A stretch of 64,000 nucleotides of DNA from Fictibacillus sp. BK138 (GCF_004216955.1 NZ_SGXL01000001.1:2445413-2509412); one strand, 5' to 3'; counted from the first letter of the stretch, positions 8,221 to 17,025 are shown. A program made the numbers and translations. Notes: generated from the letters alone by a model not told the origin.

Positions 8221-8739
8221 TTACATAGATTTTTCAGGCTGCTGCTCTGCATTCAGTTTTACGTATGAGCTTTTTCCAATCAATCGGAGAATCACCCATC
8301 CAATGACACCGCCCGCGACAGAGCTTGTGAGAAACGGAAGCACGAAGAAGAATGCGCCTGTCTTCGATCCTAAGAAGAGGGCTGCGATTGGAACTGCAAC
8401 AACCGCTCCAATAACACCTGTTCCAATCCACTCACCTGCCGCTGCTGCTCCAAACGTTTTAAGTTTTCTATAAAAATACCCCGCTAACAATGCTCCAATC
8501 ATCCCCCCTGGAAAAGCAAGCAGCGAGCCTACACCAAATAAATTACGCAAAAGTCCGATGGCAAATGCTACAATCACAGCTGGTATCGGACCTAATGTTA
8601 CACCAGCGATGACATTTATCGCATGCTGAACAGGAAAGGCTTTTGCAACACCAGCTGGAATCCAAAATACATGTGAAGCCAGAGTCCCTATAGCAACAAA
8701 CATGGCCATAACCGTCAGCTTCTGAACTGAAATCTTCAC
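8221..8739 (-). CDS. thiW: ThiW, ECF-transporter substrate-binding subunit for the thiazole precursor
   Basis: 172 residues, GTG start with AGAGGGG upstream; it begins immediately after the thiE stop. The protein is strongly hydrophobic with about five to six transmembrane segments and has the S-component style N-terminus (KLTVMAMFVAIGTLASHVFW). ThiW proteins are predicted to take up hydroxyethylthiazole with the shared ECF module. The position at the end of the riboswitch-controlled thiD-thiM-thiE operon supports the assignment. Confidence 0.9.
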   Translation of the reverse strand: MKISVQKLTVMAMFVAIGTLASHVFWIPAGVAKAFPVQHAINVIAGVTLGPIPAVIVAFAIGLLRNLFGVGSLLAFPGGMIGALLAGYFYRKLKTFGAAAAGEWIGTGVIGAVVAVPIAALFLGSKTGAFFFVLPFLTSSVAGGVIGWVILRLIGKSSYVKLNAEQQPEKSM

Positions 8740-9414
8740 TTACAATCCCCTCTTTGCGTTTAATATATCTAGTAACAATTCACGAGATGCTTTACCTGGG
8801 TCTTCTGACTGACTGATCGCTGAAATGATTGCCGCTCCATCTGCACCCGCTCTTATAACGGATGCGGCATTTCCGAGAGAGATTCCACCAATTCCAACAA
8901 CAGGAACCGTGATCCCGTTTGTTCGAAACTCTCGGAAGATTCCTGTTCCTACAGGCTCCTTCGCATCAGGTTTTGTAACAGTTGCGTAGATCGGGCCTGC
9001 TCCGATATAATCAGCTCCATGTTCAACAGCATCTTTTGCTTCAGCAAGGGTATGCGCGGAAACGCCGAGAATCTTCCCTTCTGTCTCTTTGCGGATGAAA
9101 GCTAAACTGCCATCTGTCTGCCCAACGTGAAGACCATCAGCATCCACAGCTTTCATCAATTCCAGATCATCGTTCACGATAAAAAGAACACCGTGATCCC
9201 TGCAGATTTCTTTAGCCATCTTTGCAATTTCCAACCGTTTTTCACCTATTAAGGAATGGGCACCTTTTTCACGGTATTGAAAAGCTGTGATGCCGCCTTT
9301 AACAGCGTGAAGCAGGATTTCACGGAAAGACTCTGGAGACTGACAGTTCATCGTTCCTGCCACAAAATAGAGTGATAGCTTATGAGCCAGGTTCACTTGT
9401 GAGAGTGTCGTCAT
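8740..9414 (-). CDS. thiE: Thiamine-phosphate synthase
   Basis: 224 residues. ThiE joins HMP-PP and the thiazole phosphate to give thiamine monophosphate. The TIM-barrel landmarks are present: QYREKG, FIVNDDLELMKAVDADGLHVGQ, IGAGPIYATVTKPDA, VVGIGGI and GADGAAIISAI. The start overlaps the thiM stop by 4 nt (ATGA), so the genes are translationally coupled. Confidence 0.96.
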   Translation of the reverse strand: MTTLSQVNLAHKLSLYFVAGTMNCQSPESFREILLHAVKGGITAFQYREKGAHSLIGEKRLEIAKMAKEICRDHGVLFIVNDDLELMKAVDADGLHVGQTDGSLAFIRKETEGKILGVSAHTLAEAKDAVEHGADYIGAGPIYATVTKPDAKEPVGTGIFREFRTNGITVPVVGIGGISLGNAASVIRAGADGAAIISAISQSEDPGKASRELLLDILNAKRGL

Positions 9415-10313
9415 GTGTGTGCACCTCTTTCAACAACTGCTGCTGGGAGCTCTAACCAATTGATGTCATCCTCCCAAATGGACGTCGTACTTTCTAATAA
9501 AAAGAGTTCATCTAAGAGCTTTGTTTGAAAGCTTCCAGGTCCTCTCGAAGTTTTCACAGCTTCCTCTGCTGCTTTCGTGAGCATCAGAAGTGCAAGAGCT
9601 GTGCGCTCTAATAAAGGTAGATTGTGTACGGCTTCCTCTTTTTGATCAGCCTGATACAGCGCGATCATTGAAGTTGCAAAACAGCCAGTTCCTGTCACAA
9701 GTGAGAGCATCGGATGTCCATGTGAAAGTTCGATAACCCTTTCTCCATCGGAAACAATATCCTTTTCTCCAGTCAGCGCAATTAAGCACCCCGTCTGTTT
9801 TGCAGCAGCTATAGCAAGCTGGTGTAGATCATCTTCAGACCTGCCGAGCTCACCGTCTGCACCTCGGCCATCCCAGCCAAGACCAGCAAGAAACTTCATC
9901 TCTGCTGCATTCCCGCAAATTGTCAGAATTGTTTGGGGACTGACCCCCTTCAATTGTGAATATTCTGACAACAAGTCTTTAATGGTTTCCTGGCGGAACG
10001 AAGAGAGTCCTACACCTACAGGATCGAGGACGACAGGCACTCCACAGTGCATGGCCTTACGAAATGCAAGTCTCATAGACTTAGCTGAAGCTTCTTCCAA
10101 AGTTCCTATATTAAGGACCAAAGCATCAGCCACCGCAACTGCGTCTTCAACTTCCCGTGCGTCATGGACCATGATAGGACTTCCACCTGCAGCTAAAACA
10201 CCATTAGCAAGAAAGTTCATCGTTACGTGATTTGTAATATGGTGAACTAATGGGCGCTCTTTCCTGATTTGTTCCACAAATGCTTTCCATACTTGTAATC
10301 TAGTGCTGTTCAT
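9411..10313 (-). CDS. thiM: Hydroxyethylthiazole kinase
   Basis: 300 residues from ATG 10313, chosen because AGGAGG precedes it; a longer frame upstream lies inside thiD and is spurious. ThiM phosphorylates the thiazole alcohol for salvage. Conserved segments: PLVHHITNHVTMNFLANG, LVLNIGTL, VLDPVGVG, CGNAAE and the active-site loop TGTGCFATS. Between the helix ending in SEYS and the strand LTICGNAAE there is an extra stretch of about ten residues (QLKGVSPQTI) encoded by a REP-like palindrome. The N-terminus overlaps the thiD stop by 14 nt. Confidence 0.94.
   Translation of the reverse strand: MNSTRLQVWKAFVEQIRKERPLVHHITNHVTMNFLANGVLAAGGSPIMVHDAREVEDAVAVADALVLNIGTLEEASAKSMRLAFRKAMHCGVPVVLDPVGVGLSSFRQETIKDLLSEYSQLKGVSPQTILTICGNAAEMKFLAGLGWDGRGADGELGRSEDDLHQLAIAAAKQTGCLIALTGEKDIVSDGERVIELSHGHPMLSLVTGTGCFATSMIALYQADQKEEAVHNLPLLERTALALLMLTKAAEEAVKTSRGPGSFQTKLLDELFLLESTTSIWEDDINWLELPAAVVERGAHT
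9921..9970. repeat. REP-like palindrome inside thiM
   Basis: The core TTGGGGACTGACCCC (from 9933) resembles the intergenic palindromes at 4785, 6226 and 20019. Outer arms TGTCAGAAT (9921) and ATTCTGACA (9962) add a second inverted repeat. The reading frame stays open. Confidence 0.6.
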
Positions 10314-11121
10314 GAAGAATCCTCCTATAAGCAAAGTGATTGACCGGTCCATGTCCAGAACCGACATCGATACCATGTTCGATCGCTGTCTGTATAAAGT
10401 TTTTAGCATTCCGAACGGCATTTTCCATCGTTTTTCCGTAAGCCAATTCAGCTGTAACTGCAGCTGAGAATGTACAGCCCGTGCCGTGTGTATTTTTTGT
10501 GTAAACCCGTTTATCAACTAGTTCCCACATCTCATTACCGTTGTAGATGAGGTCTGAGACAAACTCTTCATCCATATGTCCGCCTTTTATCACTACACAT
10601 CCGGCACCCATACCACACAGAATGCGAGCCGCTTCACGCCTTGCTTCATCACTTGTAATCCCAACTCCTGTCAGCGCTTCAGCTTCAGGAATATTAGGTG
10701 TGATCACTTTTGCGAGGGGGAGCATGTACTTTTTCATCGCTTCTAGAGCTTCGTTCCCCAAAAGGGTCGCTCCGCCTTTTGCAACCATCACAGGATCGAC
10801 GACGAGGTTGCTCCACCCAAACTTTTTAATAAAATAGCCAACTCTTTCAATAAATTCACCCGAAAACAACATCCCTGTTTTTACCGCATCAGGCTTAAGG
10901 TCGCTTCCTATCGATTGTAATTGCTGTTCCAACCCTGCCAGAGGCACTGGATACACCCCTTGTACACCCATCGTATTTTGAGCCGTAACGGCAGTCAGAA
11001 CCGACATTCCGTATACACCAAATTCCTGGAATGTCTTCAAGTCAGCCTGAATACCTGCTCCTCCTCCACTGTCAGAACCTGCGATTGTCAGTGCTTTGCA
11101 AACTTTGATCAATTGTCCCAT
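10300..11121 (-). CDS. thiD: Bifunctional HMP kinase / HMP-phosphate kinase
   Basis: 273 residues from ATG 11121 (GGAGGGG 8 nt upstream; a GTG three bases earlier is also possible). ThiD phosphorylates HMP twice to HMP-PP. Visible motifs: TIAGSDSGGGAGIQADLKTF at the N-terminus, VLTAVTAQNT, VVDPVMVAKGG and the ribokinase-fold anion hole GTGCTFSAA. It is the first gene after the TPP riboswitch and its terminator. Confidence 0.96.
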   Translation of the reverse strand: MGQLIKVCKALTIAGSDSGGGAGIQADLKTFQEFGVYGMSVLTAVTAQNTMGVQGVYPVPLAGLEQQLQSIGSDLKPDAVKTGMLFSGEFIERVGYFIKKFGWSNLVVDPVMVAKGGATLLGNEALEAMKKYMLPLAKVITPNIPEAEALTGVGITSDEARREAARILCGMGAGCVVIKGGHMDEEFVSDLIYNGNEMWELVDKRVYTKNTHGTGCTFSAAVTAELAYGKTMENAVRNAKNFIQTAIEHGIDVGSGHGPVNHFAYRRILHEQH

Positions 11122-11149
11122 CACGTTCCCCTCCTAAAACTATAAACAC

Positions 11150-11182
11150 AAAAAGCCACCCGCAAATAATAAGCGGGTGGCT
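11150..11182 (-). terminator. Riboswitch expression-platform terminator
   Basis: Read leftward: AGCCACCCGC, loop, GCGGGTGGCT, then a T-run, between the TPP aptamer and thiD. It is probably formed when TPP is bound. Confidence 0.9.
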
Positions 11183-11211
11183 ATTACGATTATAGATAGT
11201 AATGGACCACG

Positions 11212-11303
11212 CCGCTTCCCTACGCCAGTATTAACCGGATCAGGTTCAAAGGGTCGAAGGCTAGCACCTTCTCTCAGCTTACAAACATAAGCACCCCTAG
11301 CGG
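11212..11303 (-). ncRNA. TPP riboswitch (THI element)
   Basis: Read leftward, the aptamer shows the conserved blocks GCTGAGAGAAGG, GACCCTTTGAACCTGATC and GCGTAGGGAAGC, closed by a CCGC/GCGG P1 stem. It lies upstream of thiD-thiM-thiE-thiW and is followed by a terminator, so control is by transcription attenuation in response to thiamine pyrophosphate. Confidence 0.97.
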
Positions 11304-11327
11304 AAATGACGATATTGATTTAACACA

Positions 11328-11357
11328 ATCCTACTCACATACCAGACGAAAAGTCAA
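11328..11357 (-). promoter_or_regulatory. Promoter of the thiamine operon
   Basis: Read leftward: -35 TTGACT, 18-bp spacer, -10 TAGGAT, with transcription predicted to begin just ahead of the TPP aptamer. Confidence 0.7.
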
Positions 11358-11420
11358 CGTTTTTTTAAAATATGTGTTTCTCAGTGTTTAAGCCTTCCAA
11401 AATACGGGGAAATAGTAAGT

Positions 11421-11469
11421 AACACAAAATAAACACATAAATAACACTAAATTATAACACTTGTAACAA
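11421..11469. repeat. Helically phased AACAC repeats
   Basis: AACAC begins at 11421, 11432, 11443 and 11456, with AACAA at 11465. The first three are exactly 11 bp apart, about one helical turn. They lie in the otherwise empty 11358-11682 stretch between the thi promoter and the IDEAL gene. The role is unknown. Confidence 0.45.
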
Positions 11470-11682
11470 ATGAGAAATCCTACTGACAAAACGAGTCAAT
11501 TCGTTAACAAAATTACCAAAAGGTGGTGAAAACACAGTACATTGGAATGATTATCAAAAATTTTTTCAGAATTTTCAAATAAAATGGTTGTCATTGGGCA
11601 CCTTGCTCAGTATACTAGTAGAAACCTAGAAACATAAAAGGTTAAATTGGATAGGGAGATAATTTCAAGGAGGGAAAACAGG

Positions 11683-11913
11683 ATGAAAGACAAAAACACT
11701 TCTTTTAACAAAAATCAAAATGAGATGGTGCAGTACAAACAACAAAAAAGAGACCCATTTGCCTTCAGCCTTATTGCCCAAATGGTTCTGGATGAAGCTC
11801 TGCACAGCTATTACAAGGAATATTATGAAAAAGAAATCGACAACGCCTTGGGTCAAAAAGATAAAGAACGTTTTATGAAACTGACTGAAGAATACAAAGC
11901 ATTTCTCGGCTAA
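11683..11913 (+). CDS. IDEAL-domain protein
   Basis: 76 residues. The start is ATG 11683, with AGGAGGG 7 nt upstream, rather than an in-frame TTG at 11647. Residues about 26-55 contain the signature of the IDEAL domain (LIAQMVLDEALHSYYKEYYE), followed by basic/acidic helices. IDEAL domains are short helical modules of Bacillales; in regulators such as ComK-associated proteins they mediate protein-protein contacts. The role of this stand-alone copy is unknown. Confidence 0.88.
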   Translation: MKDKNTSFNKNQNEMVQYKQQKRDPFAFSLIAQMVLDEALHSYYKEYYEKEIDNALGQKDKERFMKLTEEYKAFLG

Positions 11914-11954
11914 GGCTTTTGGTAACGGTTCACCATAAAGGTGCCGTAAAAGCC
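11914..11954. other. Hairpin downstream of the IDEAL gene
   Basis: GGCTTTT..AAAAGCC encloses ACGG/CCGT and CACC/GGTG pairs around an ATAAA loop. No long U-run follows on the plus strand. It could be a weak terminator or part of a structured 3' UTR. Confidence 0.55.
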
Positions 11955-11955
11955 A

Positions 11956-12004
11956 AAACACCCTTTCAGCTTCCGGACTATAATCCGTGCTGCAGAGGGT
12001 GTTT
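11956..12004 (-). terminator. Hairpin downstream of the DUF4349 gene
   Basis: AAACACCCT / AGGGTGTTT outer stem with inner CAGC..GCTG pairs. Read leftward it is followed by TTTT, so it probably ends the DUF4349 transcript. Confidence 0.6.
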
Positions 12005-12056
12005 CTGACGTAACTGTCAACTAACAAATCTGACATGAACACAACTTAATGACTTC

Positions 12057-12962
12057 TTACATGGATGTCGGAGAACCCGGCTTTTTCTTTTGCCCTTTTT
12101 TCCTTCTCCACAACCAGAATACAACGGGAATCAACACAAGCCACAAAGGTGCTAATCCAATTAGTGCGACGACGATAATCGAAATTGCAGAAACAAAGAA
12201 ATTCACCGTTTCCATGAATAGCATCTTCGTTTTTTTCCAAGTGTTCAGGTCACCTGTCTGCAGCTTCTCTGCTTTCAAATTCTTTACTTCAAACTGTATC
12301 GTAACGGTCGAATAATCGCTTTGATTTTTTAAAAAGTTAAGTCTTCCTTCTATTTGTTCGATCTCTTCTTGAACTCTGGCAAGATCTGCAGAGATTTTTA
12401 ATAAGTCTTCCGTCCTTTCAGCCTCTTTCATAAAGGATTCGAGACGATCTCTCACCTGTTGCTTCGCCTTTAAGCGAGAAGACAGATCCACATATTCTTC
12501 TGTAACATCTTCTCCTCGCACACTTTCATGAGGAGAACCTTCACTTAAATCCTTTACTTCCTGCAAAAAGGGCCGGAAACCATTCATCGGAACTCGTACG
12601 GCCATCATCCCGTCCTCATAACCTTCCTCACCGATATTCGTAGTAGATTCAACGATATAACCGCCTTTATCTTCAACCATCTTTCGAACCGTTTCCATCG
12701 CGCTCTGCAGTTTGTCTACGGTAATCCGCAGATCCGCGTTATAGATCACTTTCCGCTGATCTCGAATCGATTGCTTTTTGTCACTTTTCTCTGGCGAAGC
12801 TGTTCCTTCATCAGCAGATGAGTTAGAAACTTCCGTCTTCGCTTCAGAACTTTCGCCTCCTGCCATGTCATGTGAAGCTTCTTTTTTACTACCCCCAGTA
12901 CTGCTGCAGGCACCTAATAATAAGACACAGATCAATACCCACACTTTCCAAAATTTCCACAT
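12057..12962 (-). CDS. DUF4349 lipoprotein
   Basis: 301 residues. A lipoprotein signal (LLLGACSS, lipobox Cys19) is followed by a Ser/Glu-rich linker, the DUF4349 domain from about residue 70 (KVIYNADLRITVDKLQSAME) with a coiled-coil section (about 165-215), and a C-terminal transmembrane helix with a basic tail (WLWRRKKGQKKK). The protein is therefore anchored at both ends. The start follows AAGGGGG. The function of DUF4349 is unknown; it is often thought to act at the envelope. Confidence 0.9.
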   Translation of the reverse strand: MWKFWKVWVLICVLLLGACSSTGGSKKEASHDMAGGESSEAKTEVSNSSADEGTASPEKSDKKQSIRDQRKVIYNADLRITVDKLQSAMETVRKMVEDKGGYIVESTTNIGEEGYEDGMMAVRVPMNGFRPFLQEVKDLSEGSPHESVRGEDVTEEYVDLSSRLKAKQQVRDRLESFMKEAERTEDLLKISADLARVQEEIEQIEGRLNFLKNQSDYSTVTIQFEVKNLKAEKLQTGDLNTWKKTKMLFMETVNFFVSAISIIVVALIGLAPLWLVLIPVVFWLWRRKKGQKKKPGSPTSM

Positions 12963-13091
12963 ATCGTAAATCCCCCTTTTTGGCTTAGACGCTTTTTACT
13001 AAAAAAAGGTTTCAGGACACGAAAAACCAACCTATTGAATGATTTTTTCTTATCCTTTTTTATGATAAAATGTTGTCTGGTGATTAGTTGT

Positions 13092-13119
13092 TTGAAAAAA
13101 ATCCGATTTATGCTAGTAT
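13092..13119 (+). promoter_or_regulatory. Promoter of the SEC-C gene
   Basis: TTGAAA (13092-13097), 16-bp spacer and an extended -10 TGCTAGTAT (TAGTAT at 13114-13119), 38 nt before the start codon. Confidence 0.6.
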
Positions 13120-13156
13120 GTACAGGATAAGTAAGTGGTTTAACTGGAGGAATAGC

Positions 13157-14194
13157 ATGTCAATGATAGGAAGAAACGATCCGTGCTATTGTGGCAGCGG
13201 AAAAAAATATAAGAAATGTTGCTTACATAAAGAAGAGCAGACACGTGAAGTATCCTTTCATCAGGAAGGACTCATCAAATATGCACTTGAGAACTATCAG
13301 CAAGATCTAGCAGCGCGTACGTCTGAGTATGTGAAGAAATATCCGGTTGGCAAGGACCAGGAGCAAACGTATGCGAACATCGCTGTTTGCTGGGAAGTTT
13401 TCTGTTCTGAGATAAAAGACGGCAGAACACCTGTTGAGCTTTATGTTGAAAAGGTGAAGAACTCAGTGAAGCCTGAAGTTGCTGAGATCTTAGCAGGCTG
13501 GACCCATACAGTTCCTTCCCTTTATAAAGTGGTTGAACAAAAAACTGGCTTTATTTTTACAGTGAAAGACATCTGGACAGACAAAGTGTACGATGTGACG
13601 ATCAACGCAGCTGATAAGCCAAAAGCAGACAGCGCATTGCTTGGAACACTCGTATCGAACGGCATCAATTACGAATTTTATGTCGGTTATGTAGAGATGC
13701 CAATTTCTGAATTGCCGCCATTAAAAGAAGCAATCGAGAAACTGCAGCCATTAGCAGATGCTAAAGAGATTTTCAAAAATCAGTTCCCGGCTGTACTGCA
13801 GCTTTCTTTAATTGATATATCGGCAGGAGTTCCGAAGCCTAAAGCAGATCAAACGCAAGCTAGCACTGAAAAGCCTGCAGCTGAGGCAAATGCAGAAGGT
13901 TCTGCGACATCAGATGAGAAGGATGAGAAGTACACAGCTGTAACAGAACTTGTTAAAGCCAATGCGGAAACCGAAGTGGTTGAAGAGGCTGAAAAACTTT
14001 GGGATGAATATATCAACGAATCCAAACCAGCCATCCGTAAAGAAGAAATCTATGCTGCAGCTTTGGACTACCTCGTATCTAAAGATATTAGAGGCATTAA
14101 CTCCACACAAGCTGAAACAGCCAAGAAATACGGTGTATCACCAGCAAGCCTTTCATCTCGCTATCGTGAAATGAAAGAACTATTAAGCGTATAA
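13157..14194 (+). CDS. SEC-C metal-binding motif protein
   Basis: 345 residues from ATG 13157 (GGAGG 7 nt upstream); a longer frame from 13088 would run through the promoter. The N-terminus holds a SEC-C zinc motif (GRNDPCYCGSGKKYKKCC, residues 5-22) as in the SecA tail, where it binds zinc and SecB or ribosomes. The middle is uncharacterised, a Glu/Ala-rich linker lies around 230-275, and the C-terminus has a helix-turn-helix-like segment (AETAKKYGVSPASLSSRYRE). Function unknown; a nucleic-acid or secretion-related role is conceivable. Confidence 0.88.
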   Translation: MSMIGRNDPCYCGSGKKYKKCCLHKEEQTREVSFHQEGLIKYALENYQQDLAARTSEYVKKYPVGKDQEQTYANIAVCWEVFCSEIKDGRTPVELYVEKVKNSVKPEVAEILAGWTHTVPSLYKVVEQKTGFIFTVKDIWTDKVYDVTINAADKPKADSALLGTLVSNGINYEFYVGYVEMPISELPPLKEAIEKLQPLADAKEIFKNQFPAVLQLSLIDISAGVPKPKADQTQASTEKPAAEANAEGSATSDEKDEKYTAVTELVKANAETEVVEEAEKLWDEYINESKPAIRKEEIYAAALDYLVSKDIRGINSTQAETAKKYGVSPASLSSRYREMKELLSV

Positions 14195-14216
14195 GCTATC
14201 ATATATCTCATATTCT

Positions 14217-14245
14217 CCCGTCAGGACTCTCCTGGCGGGTTTTAT
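14217..14245 (+). terminator. Terminator of the SEC-C gene
   Basis: CCCGTCAGG / CCTGGCGGG hairpin followed by TTTTATTA. Confidence 0.85.
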
Positions 14246-14344
14246 TATGAATCACTAAAGAAAAATAAATATTTGCAATTGTAAACCTTTGTACTAATAT
14301 CAATATTAAGAAGTATTTTCCATTTTGAGGCGGAGGTTTTCAAT

Positions 14345-15337
14345 GTGATTCCATTATTCACAGAAAAAGAAATTGAAGTTGCAGGGCAAAAAAAATTGTA
14401 TGGCACTCTTACAATCCCCGAAACGATCGACAGCAATGAAAAATATCCAGCCGTTCTGCTTATCTCTGGGTCTGGCCCTCTGGATCGCAACGGAAATGGT
14501 CCGAAGGGAAAATATCAGCTAAATGTTTATAGTGAACTTGCTGAGCACATAACAAATTTAGGTTTTATCACGTTTCGATACGATAAAAGAGGAACAGGCA
14601 AAAGTGAAGGAGACTGGTTATCAACCGGCTTTTGGGATCTCGTCGAGGATTCGGAACTAGCACTTCAAGTCCTAAAAGAACATCCTCTTGTTGATCCAGA
14701 TAAAATTATCGTTGCAGGTCATAGTGAAGGCACAATAATCGGCACAGCATTATCGGAAAGACAATCACTCAATGGATTGATGCTCTTATCTGGCGGAGTT
14801 GGTAATTTAGATGAATTCACAACACATCAGCGTTTATTTACCTACCAAGAATTAAAGAGCTCTAAAGGTTTAAAAGGATTCCTTATGAGGTTACTCATTA
14901 ATGAAAAGAAAGCAGAACTTAAAACACGGAAGCAAATACAGAAAATTATAGGATCTAATAAAGATGTTTACAAAGTTTATTACCTATTAAAACAGCCTGC
15001 AAAGTGGTTCAGAGAGCACTTTGCCTATAATCCAAGAGATGGCTTGAAGAAGATAAACTATCCTGTTATAGCAATTTGTGGTGACAAAGATGCACTTGTT
15101 GATCCAGCCCTCTTAGATGAGCTTCACACACTAGTACAGGGACCTTCTGACACTCATATGATTAAGAATATGGAGCATGGCTTCCGTTTTCAGCAGGAAG
15201 ACAAAACTATGGTAAGAGTAAAGAAGCTGTTGAAGATCCTTCCTTCAAGGCCATTGAACCCGGATGGATTAGATGTGATATCCCATTGGCTAGAGTCAAA
15301 TTATAAATCCAGTCGTTCAAATAATATCGCACAATAA
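14345..15337 (+). CDS. Alpha/beta hydrolase
   Basis: 330 residues, GTG start with GGAGG 8 nt upstream. The alpha/beta hydrolase fold shows the oxyanion-region motif LLISGSGPLDRNGNG (from about 38), nucleophile elbow GHSEG with Ser127, an acidic residue in CGDKDALVDP and a terminal His in MEHGFRF. Related proteins are serine esterases or acyl-peptide-hydrolase-like enzymes. The physiological substrate is unknown. Monocistronic, ending at a bidirectional terminator. Confidence 0.9.
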   Translation: MIPLFTEKEIEVAGQKKLYGTLTIPETIDSNEKYPAVLLISGSGPLDRNGNGPKGKYQLNVYSELAEHITNLGFITFRYDKRGTGKSEGDWLSTGFWDLVEDSELALQVLKEHPLVDPDKIIVAGHSEGTIIGTALSERQSLNGLMLLSGGVGNLDEFTTHQRLFTYQELKSSKGLKGFLMRLLINEKKAELKTRKQIQKIIGSNKDVYKVYYLLKQPAKWFREHFAYNPRDGLKKINYPVIAICGDKDALVDPALLDELHTLVQGPSDTHMIKNMEHGFRFQQEDKTMVRVKKLLKILPSRPLNPDGLDVISHWLESNYKSSRSNNIAQ

Positions 15338-15362
15338 AAAAGACCCCAGCGAGGGTCTTTTT
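15337..15362. terminator. Bidirectional terminator
   Basis: AAAAAGACCC / GGGTCTTTTT hairpin between convergent hydrolase and amino-acid permease genes. Confidence 0.88.
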
Positions 15363-15367
15363 CAATT

Positions 15368-16687
15368 TTATAATGAATCTTGATTCTTGCGCTGCAGCAA
15401 ATAATAGACTGGCAGTCCAGCTATTGTTATAAATATGGCAGTCAAACTATCAAACGGGTCATTCATGATCGTTGCACCCACAATATACACTGAACCGATT
15501 ATCGCAAAGATCGGAACGACCGGGAACAGCGGAACACTGTATACGCGTGCAGCTCCTTTATTTCGTTTACGAAGCTTAAACACCGCATAAAAGGCAAAGA
15601 TATAGAAGATATAAACAGCAAAGATCGCCATCTCTGATAGATAATCCGGATCTGTCAGGATCATCATGATGATGGCAATTACAACCTGCAAGTATGTTGC
15701 AGCGATTGGTGTACCGTACTTTTCGCTAACCTTGCTGAACGTTTTTGCCATAGGAAGCTGATTTCGCTCTGCCATCGCAAACGGCACACGAGGAATCGTT
15801 AAGATTTTACCGTTTAAACAGCCAAAGATCGATACGGCTATTCCGACCGCGATTAGTTTACCGCCTAATGGACCGAAAAGAATAGTGGCCGCAGTTGCAG
15901 CTGAGTTTTCACCAAGTCTCACGATTTCAGAAGCTGGGAGAATATGCAGCAATGCGATATTAACGAGAAGATAAGCCGCCATTACGATCAAAATGCCTCC
16001 AATAATTGCTTTAGGCAATGTCTTCCCTGGGTTCTTCATCTCCCCTGCTACAAATCCAACCATCAGCCACCCATCATAGGCAAAAAGAGTTGCTAAAATA
16101 GCTGCCCCCATACTGATTTCGACTACAGATCCGCTTGAAGAATTTAGGATTTGCTCGTTCCCCTCCGTAATCCCAAACACAATAATCAATGCTATAGGGA
16201 CAAGCTTGCCGATCGTGAACAGGTTTTGTACGAATCCGCCATATTTTGTTCCAAAGTTATTTACAATCGTAAGAAAAAGTACAGTCGCGATGCCAATCCA
16301 AGGACCATACGATTTTTCCCAAGAAAAAAGATTAGCTATTAATGAACCAAAGTACAAGCCAAGCGCTCCGATTACTGCAGGACCATAGATGACTGTTTGA
16401 ACCCAGCCGCTCAAATAACCCCAAAGCTTGCCGTATACTTCTTCCATATATACATAAAGACCGCCCGTTTTTGGGATCTGTGTCGCTACTTCAGCGATCG
16501 TAAGCCCCCCAGCGAGTGTAATGAGACCTCCAAGAGCCCATGCTAATAAAGCCAGATTCGAATTCCCAGTGTATTCGAGCACACTTCCAGGCTTCATAAA
16601 AATACCCGAACCGATTACCGTTCCAATAACGATGGACATGGCTACAGAAAGCCCGATGTCTTTTTTCAATGCTGCTTCTTGATTCAT
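15368..16687 (-). CDS. APC-family amino-acid permease (SteT/LAT-like)
   Basis: 439 residues from ATG 16687, preceded by AAGGAG; an upstream in-frame start lacks a ribosome site. About 12 transmembrane segments are expected. TM1 carries the unwound GSGIFM motif (VIGTVIGSGIFMKPGSV) that binds the amino-acid backbone in this superfamily. It resembles the SteT (serine/threonine exchanger) and LAT branch. The exact substrate is not determined. Confidence 0.9.
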   Translation of the reverse strand: MNQEAALKKDIGLSVAMSIVIGTVIGSGIFMKPGSVLEYTGNSNLALLAWALGGLITLAGGLTIAEVATQIPKTGGLYVYMEEVYGKLWGYLSGWVQTVIYGPAVIGALGLYFGSLIANLFSWEKSYGPWIGIATVLFLTIVNNFGTKYGGFVQNLFTIGKLVPIALIIVFGITEGNEQILNSSSGSVVEISMGAAILATLFAYDGWLMVGFVAGEMKNPGKTLPKAIIGGILIVMAAYLLVNIALLHILPASEIVRLGENSAATAATILFGPLGGKLIAVGIAVSIFGCLNGKILTIPRVPFAMAERNQLPMAKTFSKVSEKYGTPIAATYLQVVIAIIMMILTDPDYLSEMAIFAVYIFYIFAFYAVFKLRKRNKGAARVYSVPLFPVVPIFAIIGSVYIVGATIMNDPFDSLTAIFITIAGLPVYYLLQRKNQDSL

Positions 16688-16839
16688 GCTGTGTCCACTC
16701 CTTAGAAAACGTTTGTCCATCTGAAAAAGACTAGTGTCACTTTAACATAAACAAGTTATGACTGTCACTGCTTTCCAAAATAGACATGCAATTCAGTTTT
16801 TTGCAAAGGTTTTCTTTTTTAGTTGAAGTGGATTCCAGA

Positions 16840-17025
16840 TCAATTTAATTCATTTCTTCGTCTAAGCTGCTTTTTAATGAATGCTTTTTCCATCATCGCA
16901 TTCAGCTGCTGTTCAAGTTTCTTTTTTTCATCAGGGATGTTAACTGTTCTGATCTTGTTTTTCAGTTCTTTGATCATTAATTTTTCCTCAGCCGTGAAAT
17001 GAGAAGAATGAAGCAATGTCGTCAC
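16840..17025 (-). CDS. Small basic helical protein, unknown
   Basis: Up to 61 residues. GTG 17025 is the longest start; a TTG at 17016 has a better placed GAGGTG site. The sequence is charged and helical (EEKLMIKELKNKIRTV, then KKQLRRRNELN at the end), with no membrane segment. No family is recognised. It stands alone between the permease and the padR operon. Confidence 0.5.
   Translation of the reverse strand: MTTLLHSSHFTAEEKLMIKELKNKIRTVNIPDEKKKLEQQLNAMMEKAFIKKQLRRRNELN

Noticed and set aside
10314-10517. Upstream extension of thiM.
   Set aside because: It lies inside thiD, and the ATG at 10313 has AGGAGG upstream.
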